From Candidatus Dadabacteria bacterium (lineage in GTDB: Bacteria > Desulfobacterota_D > UBA1144 > Nemesobacterales > Nemesobacteraceae): 64,000 nucleotides of DNA. Numbering within the stretch: position 1 is the first letter of the stretch; every line of letters starts with the position of its first letter. This document shows, in pieces, positions 49,222 through 57,211 of the stretch. The notes under the pieces were generated by a model. The model worked only from the letters and a program-made list of their open reading frames with translations, was not told the DNA's origin and ran no database searches. The stretch covers positions 1-64,000 of the forward strand of contig JAJDUA010000040.1 of assembly GCA_022826905.1 (NCBI GenBank), read 5' to 3'. Made by a program: the position numbers and the translations under genes.

Positions 49222-49666
49222 CGCTGACCCCGTCCTTTTCCATGTTTTTTCCGATCTTATCAAGAATGCCGTTTACAAACGCCGCGGAGGTCTCAGACCC
49301 GAACTCCTTGGCCACCTCGATCGCCTCGTTTATAGTAACAGGCAGGGGTATATCGCTCAAGAAAGCGATTTCGTAAACCGAGAGGCGCAGGATGTTCCTG
49401 TCTATCGGGGACATTCTTGACACCTTCCAGTGCTCAGAATATCTGTTTAGGATGCCGTCTATGGCATCTGCATTCTCCATAACTCCCCGGCAGAGCATAA
49501 ACGCGAATTCAAGCATTTCGCCGTCCGCCGCTTCATGATGAAGTGAACAGAAAGATTTAAAATTGGAACGGAGTGTAGACGAGTGCGGGGAACCGCCCCC
49601 GGAGGCTGAATCAACCTGATAGAGAAACTGAAGGGCGGTCTTTCTTGATAACCTTCTCTTTCCCAT
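49211..49666 (-). CDS. nusB: Transcription antitermination factor NusB
   Basis: The 151-residue protein is all helical and has NusB features: RRLSRKTALQFLYQVDSASG at residues 3-22, FAFMLCRGVMENADAIDGIL, the WKVSRMSPIDRNILRLSVYE motif near 90, and VTINEAIEVAKEFGSETSAA near 118, ending in FVNGILDKI. It binds boxA RNA with NusE in rRNA antitermination. It follows ribH by 8 bp, a very common arrangement. Confidence 0.95.
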   Translation of the reverse strand: MGKRRLSRKTALQFLYQVDSASGGGSPHSSTLRSNFKSFCSLHHEAADGEMLEFAFMLCRGVMENADAIDGILNRYSEHWKVSRMSPIDRNILRLSVYEIAFLSDIPLPVTINEAIEVAKEFGSETSAAFVNGILDKIGKNMEKDGVSDDN

Positions 49667-49674
49667 CTGGTAGT

Positions 49675-50142
49675 CTAGGAAAGCGCTTTTACGAGGTTAA
49701 CCATCTCAAGCGCGCTGAGCGCGGCCTCGCTTCCCCTGTTCCCCGCCTTGACCCCCGCCCTTTCAATGGCCTGCTCGGTGGTTTCCGTGGTTATTATGCC
49801 GCAGCAAACTGGCACTCCGGTCTCAAGAGCCACCGCTGAGAGATCCTTTGTCACCTGCGAAGCGAGGAAATCAAAATGGGAAGTCTGCCCCCTTATTATG
49901 GCTCCAATCGCCACAACGGCATCGTATTTTCCTGAGAGAGCCGCCTTTTTCACCGCCAAAGGCACCTCGAAAGAGCCCGGCACCTTTATCACGTCTATCG
50001 CCTTCTCGCTCGCGCCGTGGCGAACGAGGGTGTCAACCGCCCCCTCCGTCATGGGGTTCGTAACGAAACTGTTAACCCTGCTTGACACTATAGCGAAGCG
50101 GAATTTGCCTGCGCTCAAATTTCCTTCTATCAGTCCACACAT
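49675..50142 (-). CDS. ribH: 6,7-dimethyl-8-ribityllumazine synthase
   Basis: The 155-residue protein has FAIVSSRVNSFVTNPMTEGA near residues 17-36, VPGSFEVPLAVKKAALSGKY near 55, AVVAIGAIIRGQTSHFDFLA near 76 with the catalytic His, and GVPVCCGIITTETTEQAIER near 108, then AGNRGSEAALSALEM. It makes the riboflavin precursor from the ribBA product. It lies 11 bp after ribBA. Confidence 0.96.
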   Translation of the reverse strand: MCGLIEGNLSAGKFRFAIVSSRVNSFVTNPMTEGAVDTLVRHGASEKAIDVIKVPGSFEVPLAVKKAALSGKYDAVVAIGAIIRGQTSHFDFLASQVTKDLSAVALETGVPVCCGIITTETTEQAIERAGVKAGNRGSEAALSALEMVNLVKALS

Positions 50143-50153
50143 TTGCTTCCCTC

Positions 50154-51353
50154 TTATTTTGATATGGAAAGAATATTACCGTAATCCGCGCTTTTTCCCA
50201 TTGCAATTTCCTTTTCCGTGTAATCCGAGATGTCTATGGGAACGCTCCCGACCATTCTGAGCCCGAATCCCTCAAGCCCCTTTACCTTTATAGGGTTGTT
50301 AGTGAGAAGCCTTATGTCGCGCACTCCAAGATCCCTGAGTATCTGGGCCCCCACTCCGTAATGCCTGAGCTCGGCCTTGAGTTCCTGTCTCTCCGGAACA
50401 AGGGCGGGCGTATCCTTTATTTTTCCGTTTGAATAGCGCTTTATCTTTTTCGCGAATCCCCCGTTGCTTGACTCCTGGTTTATGTAGACGAGGACCCCAG
50501 AGCCGTTTGCATCTATCATCTTGAGGGACTGGGTAAGCTTCGCCCTGCTGTGGCAGTAAAGCGAACCGAAAATATCGCTTATGGCGCAGTCAGAGTGCAC
50601 CCTTACGAGTGTTCCCTTCTCGGGGCTGAGTTCCCCTTTCACAAAGGCCATGTGCTGAAGGCCGTCTATCTCATTCTCAAAAGCGATGGCGCGGAAAACC
50701 CCGTACTCGGTAGGCACTTCCGCCTCGGCCACCCTGCGCACGAAACTTTCCTTGCCTATCCTGTACCTTATGAGATCGGCTATAGTGGCGATCTTTATGC
50801 CGTGCTTTTTCGAGAAAGCCATCAGATCCTCAAGACGCGCCATGTCGCCGTTTTCCTTCATTATCTCGCAGATAACCGACGCCGGGTGGAAACCCGCCAG
50901 CCTTGATATGTCGACTGAGCCTTCCGTGTGGCCGGCGCGGACAAGCACCCCTCCCTTTTTCGCTATGAGCGGAAAAATATGCCCGGGACGCACAAAATCC
51001 TCAGGTCTTGAATCCTGGGATATCGCCTGTCTTATAGTTGAGGCCCTGTCATGGGTCGATATGCCTGTCGTAACTCCCTTTTTCGCATCTATGGGAACGG
51101 TGAAAGCAGTGTGTTCGGGGGCTTCGTTGTACTCGGGCTTTATGGGCTGAAGAGCCAGGCGGTTTGCGTCTTCCTGAGTAAGAGAGAGACAGATAAGACC
51201 GCGGCCGTGAGTGGCCATGAAATTGATCATTTCCGCGGTAGCATTTTCGGCGGGTATGACGAAATCCCCCTCGTTCTCCCTGTCTTCGTCATCGACCAGT
51301 ATTACGAGGTTGCCCTGTTTTACGTCATCAATAATTTCTTCGATGGAGTTCAT
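50154..51353 (-). CDS. ribBA: RibBA: active-looking DHBP synthase fused to a degenerate GTP cyclohydrolase II domain
   Basis: The 399-residue protein has a RibB half with all usual motifs: ILVDDEDRENEGDFVIPAE near residues 18-36, THGRGLICLSL, TTGISTHDRASTIRQAI near 116, and RPGHIFPLIAKKGGVLVRAG with HTEGSVD. The RibA half (from about 205) keeps HSDC and the first Cys of the usual CDC pair (LYCHS). The third zinc Cys is Ser, and the conserved QEGRGIG loop reads QESSNGG. It should therefore make DHBP but probably not open GTP. The tail is intact (ILRDLGVRDIRLLTNNPIKV). Another GTP cyclohydrolase II would be needed elsewhere. No FMN riboswitch was seen upstream. Confidence 0.9.
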   Translation of the reverse strand: MNSIEEIIDDVKQGNLVILVDDEDRENEGDFVIPAENATAEMINFMATHGRGLICLSLTQEDANRLALQPIKPEYNEAPEHTAFTVPIDAKKGVTTGISTHDRASTIRQAISQDSRPEDFVRPGHIFPLIAKKGGVLVRAGHTEGSVDISRLAGFHPASVICEIMKENGDMARLEDLMAFSKKHGIKIATIADLIRYRIGKESFVRRVAEAEVPTEYGVFRAIAFENEIDGLQHMAFVKGELSPEKGTLVRVHSDCAISDIFGSLYCHSRAKLTQSLKMIDANGSGVLVYINQESSNGGFAKKIKRYSNGKIKDTPALVPERQELKAELRHYGVGAQILRDLGVRDIRLLTNNPIKVKGLEGFGLRMVGSVPIDISDYTEKEIAMGKSADYGNILSISK

Positions 51354-51432
51354 TTTTTGATATAATCTCCCGTCGCAAAAACACTCTGAATAGAGAGAAT
51401 TTCCTTAAGCAGGATATAGAATAGACCGCGTT

Positions 51433-51493
51433 CCTGTCAACAGATATGCAGTTTTTACGTACGGAGAAGGCCTATCTTCTCCTTTGTCTCCTT
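51433..51493 (-). repeat. Displaced second copy of the trpS 3' end
   Basis: These 61 bp align without gaps to 53517-53577, the last codons and downstream flank of trpS, with about 49 identities. On the minus strand the copy still reads KETKEKIGLLRT and stop, against [12 protein letters not shown] and stop in trpS. The core GTTTTTACGTACGGA is identical. It lies between ribBA and the inserted AlbA_2/HATPase gene, so the insert is bracketed by two trpS ends. Confidence 0.75.
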
Positions 51494-51536
51494 CCCTGTC
51501 CGGGCACTGTCATCGCCTACCTTCCAGAGCGCTCCC

Positions 51537-53276
51537 TCACTGCTTGACCGAACGATACTCAACCAACGCGGACCGTCCGACAATATCAACAATGGTCACG
51601 GACAATTCGGAACCATACGCGTCGGTAAGTTTCATCGGCTTGCCCAGCCGGAAAGACACCGGTTGCTGCCTCCCCTCATCTATGGCGATATTGTCCGCAT
51701 ACAGATAAGTCCGGTCCGAGGTGTCGCGTTTAGGATTAAGCCTCCCACGCAGTCCGGGGAGATTTCCGGTGGCCTGAGGAAATATGGCAGAACCTCCATC
51801 CGAAAGCCGATTAACTTCCATCAGCAGACCGCCCCGATTCGGCATCCATTCTCTCTTCAGCCCCCCACCGCAGCCTGGAGCCGCAGCATAAACGGTCATC
51901 GGAAGATGTGTTGTGTATAGATTGAGTGCCGCTTCGCCAGCTTCGTTTGTCGTTGCCCGCTGCCAGGTCTTGTTCGGAAAGAGCGCCAATACATCGACTC
52001 CCGACAAAGGCTCCCCCTCCGAGTGCACCGTTACCGTGGAGTCAGAGGGACTCAGTTCGAGCTTCGCGGCAGGAATTTTCAGCACGAGGCTGGAACGATC
52101 AACAACCCTGTATTGCGGCAGGTTGCCGGTAGCTTCTTGGGTCTCCGTCTTGATAATGGATACGCCATCCCCTCGGCGTTCCATCAAGTATCGGCGATGG
52201 CTCGCTCCTGGAACATCGCCGACGGGAATTCGTCCGAACACAGAAGCAATCACTTCGTTGCGCGTCGCCTGGCTTGTGTCCATGCTTTCAATAGTCATCC
52301 CGTTGGGAAGCTGGCCGGGTGAGTCAATCTCAAGATGCCCATTGAACATTGACAATCGGATCCGGCGGGAAGACATGGAGTAATCACGGTGCGCGACCGC
52401 ATTCACCACCGCCTCGAACACGGCTGCGGCGCTGTATTGCGGGATATCTTCCCGCTCCGGCAATTTACGCGCCGCAACCCGCATGTTGCGCGCGACGAAC
52501 TTCACCGTGTCGGCGATCTGCAGAGGAAGCGGACCGACGATTTCCTGTGCATCCAATTGACCGGATGCGCGATCCTGTCCGCGGTAGTGCGTTGCCATAA
52601 TCGTGGCTTGTGGCAGCCACTCTTGCGGCGATTGGGTACAAAGCAACACCCCTGCGACTGTCGCGCGATATACACCGGCCTCATCCTGGGCCAGGAGCCT
52701 GAGATTCATCAATCCCCTGCGAGGATCATCCGCTCCAGCCACGCTGAGCAAAGGCTCCCACAGCCGCTCGCTGAGCGTCTCAAAGCCCGTATTGGGTACA
52801 ATTTGCTTGTCAAACCACAGGTAGCGACCCTGTGCTCGGTTCTGCGCCAGTCTCAGACGCTCATCGCCGTCCAGACGTCGCTTGGTCGCGCCGACACGGA
52901 TGAACACACGCCCATCCCGTTCGTAAACGGTGTCACCCCGCGGCACTTCGACGAGGACGAACGCGTCTCCGTCAAGTTCACGGTGATAAACGTTGATTCG
53001 CAGGGCAGGCTTCACCGCATCCGTGCTTACTTCAACCAGCAGACTGTTAACCGCAACCACCTGCTCCGTGGACATTCCCTGAAGCTTGCCTTCGTCAGTA
53101 ACGCCGCAAAGAAGCATGCCTCCTCCCGCGTTCGCAAAGGCAGCCATCTCATCCGCCAACTCATCCCGTCGAGGACTCGTCGGGCGGTTCCCATTGAACT
53201 CCATCTGTTTGAATTCCCAGGAACTATCCTCACCCAGACGCAGTTGTCGCCGGATTTCAGCGTCGCTTATGGTCAC
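51537..53276 (-). CDS. AlbA_2 (Schlafen-type) domain and HATPase protein inserted beside trpS
   Basis: The protein has 579 residues. The N-terminal AlbA_2 domain shows LGEDSSWEFKQMEF near 15-28, then LADEMAAFANAGGGMLLCGV near 41-60 and VFIRVGATKRRLDGDE near 124. The middle holds a GHKL-type ATPase: AAVFEAVVNAVAHRDYSMSS near 280-299 (the N box) and LEIDSPGQLPNGMT near 313. The last 180 residues look like beta-rich, carboxypeptidase-regulatory-like domains. AlbA_2/HATPase proteins are annotated as regulators, and Schlafen-type domains also occur in RNA-cutting defence proteins; its activity is not known. The start is GTG with GGAGG six bases upstream. Codon use is more GC- and Arg-rich than its neighbours. 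Confidence 0.82.
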   Translation of the reverse strand: MTISDAEIRRQLRLGEDSSWEFKQMEFNGNRPTSPRRDELADEMAAFANAGGGMLLCGVTDEGKLQGMSTEQVVAVNSLLVEVSTDAVKPALRINVYHRELDGDAFVLVEVPRGDTVYERDGRVFIRVGATKRRLDGDERLRLAQNRAQGRYLWFDKQIVPNTGFETLSERLWEPLLSVAGADDPRRGLMNLRLLAQDEAGVYRATVAGVLLCTQSPQEWLPQATIMATHYRGQDRASGQLDAQEIVGPLPLQIADTVKFVARNMRVAARKLPEREDIPQYSAAAVFEAVVNAVAHRDYSMSSRRIRLSMFNGHLEIDSPGQLPNGMTIESMDTSQATRNEVIASVFGRIPVGDVPGASHRRYLMERRGDGVSIIKTETQEATGNLPQYRVVDRSSLVLKIPAAKLELSPSDSTVTVHSEGEPLSGVDVLALFPNKTWQRATTNEAGEAALNLYTTHLPMTVYAAAPGCGGGLKREWMPNRGGLLMEVNRLSDGGSAIFPQATGNLPGLRGRLNPKRDTSDRTYLYADNIAIDEGRQQPVSFRLGKPMKLTDAYGSELSVTIVDIVGRSALVEYRSVKQ

Positions 53277-53353
53277 TGTTTACCTCCGAGACTCCCTAAA
53301 GTGGCATACTGTGCGCAACAGCCTTTTGTTAGCACTTGCCTTCATAAAGATTA

Positions 53354-53381
53354 ATTGTACCGCGGGAACAGAGCTTATCAA
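53354..53381 (-). promoter_or_regulatory. Promoter of the inserted AlbA_2/HATPase gene
   Basis: On the minus strand TTGATA (53376-53381) and TACAAT (53354-53359) lie 16 bp apart, giving a leader of about 70 bases before the GTG start. The insert thus carries its own promoter and does not rely on trpS transcription. Confidence 0.55.
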
Positions 53382-53538
53382 TACTTAAGTGGCTGAAATA
53401 TGTAAACAATTACTGCAGCAATTCAATTCAGAACAGGCATCCGGATTCAGCCGGAACATGAGCCAGTATCACATGATACCCTTCTCTTTTGAGCAGAGTG
53501 CGGGACAGATATCATCCCCGTCAACAGGCATCCGGTTT

Positions 53539-54540
53539 TTACGTACGGAAAAGACCAACCTTCTCCTTTATCTCTTCCATGTTCTCTTCGGCTATCCGTT
53601 TCGCCCTGAGGGTTCCCTCGCGGAGTATGTCCCTTACCTCGTCCGTCCTTTTTTCATACTGCGCCCTTTTTTCCCTGATGGGTTCAAGGAGAAGATTTAT
53701 GGCGCGAGCGAGTTTCTTCTTCACCTCTACATCCCCGACGTTTCCGGTCCTGTAGCGGTCCTTGAGGTCCTCTATCTCCCCGGTATCGTCATTGAAAAGA
53801 TCGTGGTAGATAAAAACCGGGTTACCTTCTACGGTGCCCGGTATGTCGGCCCTTATCCTCTTGGGGTCGGTATACATGCTTCTTACCTTGCGCTCAACTT
53901 CCTTTTCGCTGTCGCTTAGGTATATGCAGTTGTTAAGGCTCTTGCTCATCTTCCTGTTCCCGTCGGTGCCTACGAGGCGGGACGCTTCGCTGATGAGTGG
54001 TTCAGGCTCCCCGAAGTAATCGCCGTAGAGAAAGTTAAACCTCCTGGCAAGCTCCCTCGTGAGTTCCACGTGACTCAGCTGATCCTCGCCCACGGGAACC
54101 TTGGTCGCCCGGAACATCAGTATGTCGGCCGCCATCAGCACGGGGTATCCGAGAAGCCCGGCAGAGTAGTTGTCCCCCACTCCCATATCCTGAATTTTCT
54201 CCTTAAGGGTGGGGATTCTCTGGAGTCTCGGCACGGGACAAAGCATCGAGAGTATGGTAGAGAGTTCGGTTATCTGAGGCACTTGGGACTGGACATAAAA
54301 AACCGAGATCTCCGGGTCCATTCCCACAGAAAGCCAGTCGCACACCATTTCGATCGTGTTTTCCTCAACCTCAACAGCCCTGTCGTAATGCGTGGTCAGC
54401 ATGTGGAGGTTAGCGACCAGAAAAAAGCAGTCGTATTCGCTCTGAAACCTGATGCGGTTTTGAAGCGAACCCACAAGGTGTCCCAGATGGAGCTTCCCCG
54501 TCGGCCTGTCGCCGGTAACCAGAATAGGTCTTCCGCTCAC
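53539..54540 (-). CDS. trpS: Tryptophanyl-tRNA synthetase
   Basis: The 333-residue protein is a class I synthetase: [20 protein letters not shown] at residues 5-24 (HIGH-like HLGH), [20 protein letters not shown] near 147, and [20 protein letters not shown] near 180 (KMSKS). It charges tRNA-Trp. The start is GTG at 54540, chosen because GGAGG lies 5 bases before it and the family begins here; a longer frame from 54582 adds 14 unlike residues. Its 3' end and flank (53517-53577) are repeated at 51433-51493. It was probably directly upstream of ribBA before the insertion. Confidence 0.95.
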   Translation of the reverse strand: MSGRPILVTGDRPTGKLHLGHLVGSLQNRIRFQSEYDCFFLVANLHMLTTHYDRAVEVEENTIEMVCDWLSVGMDPEISVFYVQSQVPQITELSTILSMLCPVPRLQRIPTLKEKIQDMGVGDNYSAGLLGYPVLMAADILMFRATKVPVGEDQLSHVELTRELARRFNFLYGDYFGEPEPLISEASRLVGTDGNRKMSKSLNNCIYLSDSEKEVERKVRSMYTDPKRIRADIPGTVEGNPVFIYHDLFNDDTGEIEDLKDRYRTGNVGDVEVKKKLARAINLLLEPIREKRAQYEKRTDEVRDILREGTLRAKRIAEENMEEIKEKVGLFRT

Positions 54541-54738
54541 TTTAACCTCCAAAAATCGATGCGTGGCGGTAATGTTACTCAAACAGCTAAGATACTCAAC
54601 ATGAGGTATGGGATTAGGGGCCGTCGGCCCAGGCTATTGTCAGATTTCTGCAGGAAGTAAAATCCCGCCACGCCGAAACCAAAGACCTCTACAGACCCGA
54701 TTACATCATTGACACGGTACTTTCTCATAAGGTAAGTT

Positions 54739-54759
54739 AGATGATAATTTTTCTCATTT
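54739..54759 (+). promoter_or_regulatory. Fur/Zur-like operator, copy 1
   Basis: AGATGATAATTTTTCTCATTT is a 21-bp imperfect inverted repeat whose arms, ATGATAA and TTCTCAT, resemble Fur-superfamily boxes. It lies 11 bases before the small protein ATG. The second copy at 56820 is more symmetric. Given the zinc genes that follow, Zur is the likely regulator. It might also influence the divergent trpS gene. Confidence 0.55.
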
Positions 54760-54769
54760 ACCCATGCAG

Positions 54770-55054
54770 ATGAACAAAACATTTTCCTTATTGCTTACAA
54801 TCGCCTTTCTGGGGGCGCAGATGCTTTTCTTTGCCCATGCGGCCGAGTATGGTTCCCGGGAACATGAGCATGAGGGAGTTTCCTGCGAAATCTGCCTGAG
54901 CGCCAAGTATCAGGACTTCTCAAGTCCCGGCGCCACGAGTGAAGTCCGTGTTCTTCACCGTGCACGGCACGTCCCGCAGCCACCCGCTGACGTTATCGTC
55001 GTTCGGAACACTTGCGAAGCGGGAATTACCCGCGGACCTCCCCTTTCATCCTAA
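54770..55054 (+). CDS. Small secreted His/Cys metal-binding protein, zinc locus copy 1
   Basis: The 94-residue protein has a signal peptide (MNKTFSLLLTIAFLGAQMLF, then FAHA). The mature part has a short metal-site motif, REHEHEGVSCEICLSAKYQD, near residues 30-49: His-x-His, Cys-x-x-Cys. It continues with a basic linker, VRVLHRARHVPQPPAD. This is the style of DUF2946-like proteins. It is nearly identical to the copy at 56851. Its place under a Fur/Zur-like box, before a His-rich barrel, suggests a periplasmic zinc chaperone or sensor. The ATG at 54770 matches the start of copy 2; there is no Shine-Dalgarno site. Confidence 0.75.
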   Translation: MNKTFSLLLTIAFLGAQMLFFAHAAEYGSREHEHEGVSCEICLSAKYQDFSSPGATSEVRVLHRARHVPQPPADVIVVRNTCEAGITRGPPLSS

Positions 55055-55132
55055 AGCTGTAAACAGATTTTTTATTCCCCGCGCATACAGTGCGGGCAGC
55101 GGAATTTTCTTTTCAAACTTAAGGAGGAAAAA

Positions 55133-56641
55133 ATGAATATATTGCGTTTCGCGGTAATAACTGCGTTTTTTGCCGTCTTGCCGTTTTCTCATATCCCCGC
55201 TTTCGCCGCTTCTGATCAGCAGATAGAAGCTTTAAAGAAAGAAATACAGGAAATGAGGTCAGAATATGAGAACCGGATTTTAAAGATGGAGGAAAAACTT
55301 GCCGAGATGAAGACTGAGGCAATCGTGGATAGAACGAAAACGACTTACTCAAAGAGCAGAGACAGCGTCTACCCCGGCAGAGCCATTTACAACAGCACCC
55401 TTAATCCTTCAATCGGAGCGGTACTGGGCGGACGCTTCGCCGCATTCTCTTCTGACGAGGGCGAAATTCCAGGGTTTGTCCTGGGACACGAAGGAGAACG
55501 CGGAGCGGAAGGAATTTCCCTCGGGGAAACCGAACTTAATCTTTCAACAAGCGTTGACGATAAATTCTACGGCCACATAACCACGGCCCTTGCAGACCAT
55601 GGAGACGGGGTTGAGATAGAGCTTGAGGAGGCATACGTGGAAACCCTTCCAGGTCTCGGGCTTCCAACGGGAACGACGATAAGGATGGGACGCGCGTTCT
55701 GGACTTTTGGATACCTGAACGAGCATCACGCCCACGCTGACGATTTCGCCGACCGTTCCCTGCCTTACAGGGTGTACCTCGACAAGGGCTTTAATGATAC
55801 CGGAGCGCAGATTTCATACGTGCTTCCAACAGATCTCTATGTTGAGGCGGGAGGCGGTATTTTCCGCGGAGACGATTTCCCGTTTGCGGGAGCTGAGGGT
55901 AGCGACATAAACTCATTCAGCGCCTTCCTGCGGGTAGGCGGCGACATAGGAAATAATTCATCCTGGAGAATCGGAGGTTATTTCCTTGACGGAGAGGCAA
56001 GCGGTCGCGCCGGCAGACACGGACATGGACACGAAGACGAGCATGCCCACATGGATGATCACGACGATGACCACATGGATGATCATGATGATGACCACAT
56101 GGATGATCATGATGATGACCACGCGGATGAACACATGGATGACCACGATGATGAACACGCAGAGGAACATGGACATGAGGAGTTCTTCAGCGCCGGCATG
56201 TTTACGGGCGACACGAGGCTTTACTCGGTTGATTTTCGCTACGTTTGGGCCCCCACTGGAAACATCCGCCAAAAAGAGGTGCTTCTCCAGGGTGAGTATT
56301 TCTGGCGTGAAGAAGAAGGCTACTACACTCTTGAGGAAGGAGGCGAGGTCCACGAAGAGTACCTTGACGGAGGAAGCCACGGCTGGTATGCACAGGGGGT
56401 TTTCAAGTTCTCGCCGAAATGGAGAATCGGAACCCGCTATTCCCAGATCTACTCTCCTAAGGATTCAGGGATAGATCACGACCCCTACGCGGTAGCGGTC
56501 ATGGGAGACTGGTCAAACAGCGAATTCTCGCGCATACGTCTTCAGTACAACTACGAGAAACTGGGAGAGGACCTGAGCGACAACCAGATCCTGCTCCAGT
56601 ACATAATGAGCATAGGCGCACACGCCGCGCATAAATACTAA
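55133..56641 (+). CDS. Zinc-locus outer-membrane beta-barrel with His/Asp-rich repeat loop
   Basis: The 502-residue protein has a signal peptide identical over 27 residues to that of ZnuA at 57212. A coiled coil follows (QIEALKKEIQEMRSEYENRI, about residues 29-48), then a porin-like barrel (LGETELNLSTSVDDKFYGHI near 136). An exposed loop near residues 295-350 is built of HMDDHDDD units and more His/Asp/Glu, with about 20 His in 55 residues. The last strands end in ILLQYIMSIGAHAAHKY. It probably captures zinc at the surface and passes it inward, as ZnuD does by a different fold. An AGGAGG site and the shared leader precede it. Two terminators follow. Confidence 0.85.
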   Translation: MNILRFAVITAFFAVLPFSHIPAFAASDQQIEALKKEIQEMRSEYENRILKMEEKLAEMKTEAIVDRTKTTYSKSRDSVYPGRAIYNSTLNPSIGAVLGGRFAAFSSDEGEIPGFVLGHEGERGAEGISLGETELNLSTSVDDKFYGHITTALADHGDGVEIELEEAYVETLPGLGLPTGTTIRMGRAFWTFGYLNEHHAHADDFADRSLPYRVYLDKGFNDTGAQISYVLPTDLYVEAGGGIFRGDDFPFAGAEGSDINSFSAFLRVGGDIGNNSSWRIGGYFLDGEASGRAGRHGHGHEDEHAHMDDHDDDHMDDHDDDHMDDHDDDHADEHMDDHDDEHAEEHGHEEFFSAGMFTGDTRLYSVDFRYVWAPTGNIRQKEVLLQGEYFWREEEGYYTLEEGGEVHEEYLDGGSHGWYAQGVFKFSPKWRIGTRYSQIYSPKDSGIDHDPYAVAVMGDWSNSEFSRIRLQYNYEKLGEDLSDNQILLQYIMSIGAHAAHKY

Positions 56642-56649
56642 GAGCAACC

Positions 56650-56724
56650 GTAGCGTGAAACGCTACCTAGTTTTTCTCTCTACCCTCATGCCGGGGCTGC
56701 TTTTCGCGGCCCCGGCATATTTTT
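56650..56724 (+). terminator. Tandem intrinsic terminators after the zinc barrel gene
   Basis: The first has a 6-bp stem, GTAGCG and CGCTAC (56650-56666), and T5 at 56671-56675. The second has a perfect 10-bp stem, ATGCCGGGGC and GCCCCGGCAT (56688-56718), and T5 at 56720-56724. They end the first zinc unit and separate it from the second leader cassette. Confidence 0.85.
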
Positions 56725-56819
56725 CGGCAGCCGACCCAGGGAATCGGTGGAACTGACGGCCCGAAGTACATACACAAGTACATACATCATTGACACCGTA
56801 CTTTTTCGTGTGGTAGGCT

Positions 56820-56840
56820 AAATGATAATATTTCTCATTT
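56820..56840 (+). promoter_or_regulatory. Fur/Zur-like operator, copy 2
   Basis: AAATGATAATATTTCTCATTT is a 21-bp inverted repeat: AAATGA at one end and TCATTT at the other, with an AT-rich centre. It lies 10 bases before the small protein ATG. The fit to Fur-superfamily boxes and the adjoining zinc uptake genes point to Zur. Confidence 0.6.
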
Positions 56841-56850
56841 ACCCATACAG

Positions 56851-57135
56851 ATGAGCAGAACATTTTCCTTATCGCTTACAATCGCCTTTTTGGGGGCGCA
56901 GATGCTTTTCTTTGCCCATGCGGCCGAGTGCAGTTCCCGGGAACACGAGCATGAGGGAATTGCCTGCGAGATATGCCTGAGCGCCAAGTATCAGGACTTC
57001 TCAAGTCCCGGCGCCACGAGTGAAGCCCGTGTTCTTCACCGCGCACGGCACGTCCCGCAGCCACTCGCTGACGCTGTCGTCGTTCGGGACACTTGCGAAG
57101 CGGGGATTACCCGCGGACCTCCCATCCCATCCTGA
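56851..57135 (+). CDS. Small secreted His/Cys metal-binding protein, zinc locus copy 2
   Basis: The 94-residue protein is a near twin of the one at 54770: signal peptide MSRTFSLSLTIAFLGAQMLF, then REHEHEGIACEICLSAKYQD and VVRDTCEAGITRGPPIPS. Differences are scattered and conservative, and the His-x-His and Cys-x-x-Cys motif is fixed. The mature part has an extra Cys near its start (AECSS). It precedes znuA by 76 bp and is surely co-transcribed with it. Confidence 0.75.
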   Translation: MSRTFSLSLTIAFLGAQMLFFAHAAECSSREHEHEGIACEICLSAKYQDFSSPGATSEARVLHRARHVPQPLADAVVVRDTCEAGITRGPPIPS

Positions 57136-57211
57136 TCTGTAAAAAGACTTTTTATTCCCCGCACATACGTGCGGGCAGCGGAATTTTCTTTTCAAACTTA
57201 AGGAGGAAAAA

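Larger units (their letters stand above)
54702..55213 (+). repeat. Zinc-leader cassette, copy 1 (paired with 56783-57292)
   Basis: This block matches 56783-57292 nearly end to end. It contains a Fur/Zur-like box, the small H/C protein gene, a GC-rich hairpin and the ribosome site plus signal peptide of the next gene. The last 124 bp (55090-55213 and 57169-57292) are identical base for base and stop exactly at the end of the signal-peptide coding part. Past that point the two following genes (an outer-membrane barrel and ZnuA) are unrelated. Confidence 0.85.

Noticed and set aside
51354-51430. Possible FMN riboswitch before ribBA
   Set aside because: The gap is too short and shows none of the conserved RFN helices.
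52389-53354. Plus-strand open frame of 321 codons
   Set aside because: It is antisense to the AlbA_2/HATPase gene and is open only because of that gene's GC-rich codons.
56041-56165. Repeats that could be taken for a CRISPR-like array
   Set aside because: The repeats are in frame within the barrel gene and encode HMDDHDDD units; there are no unique spacers of even size.
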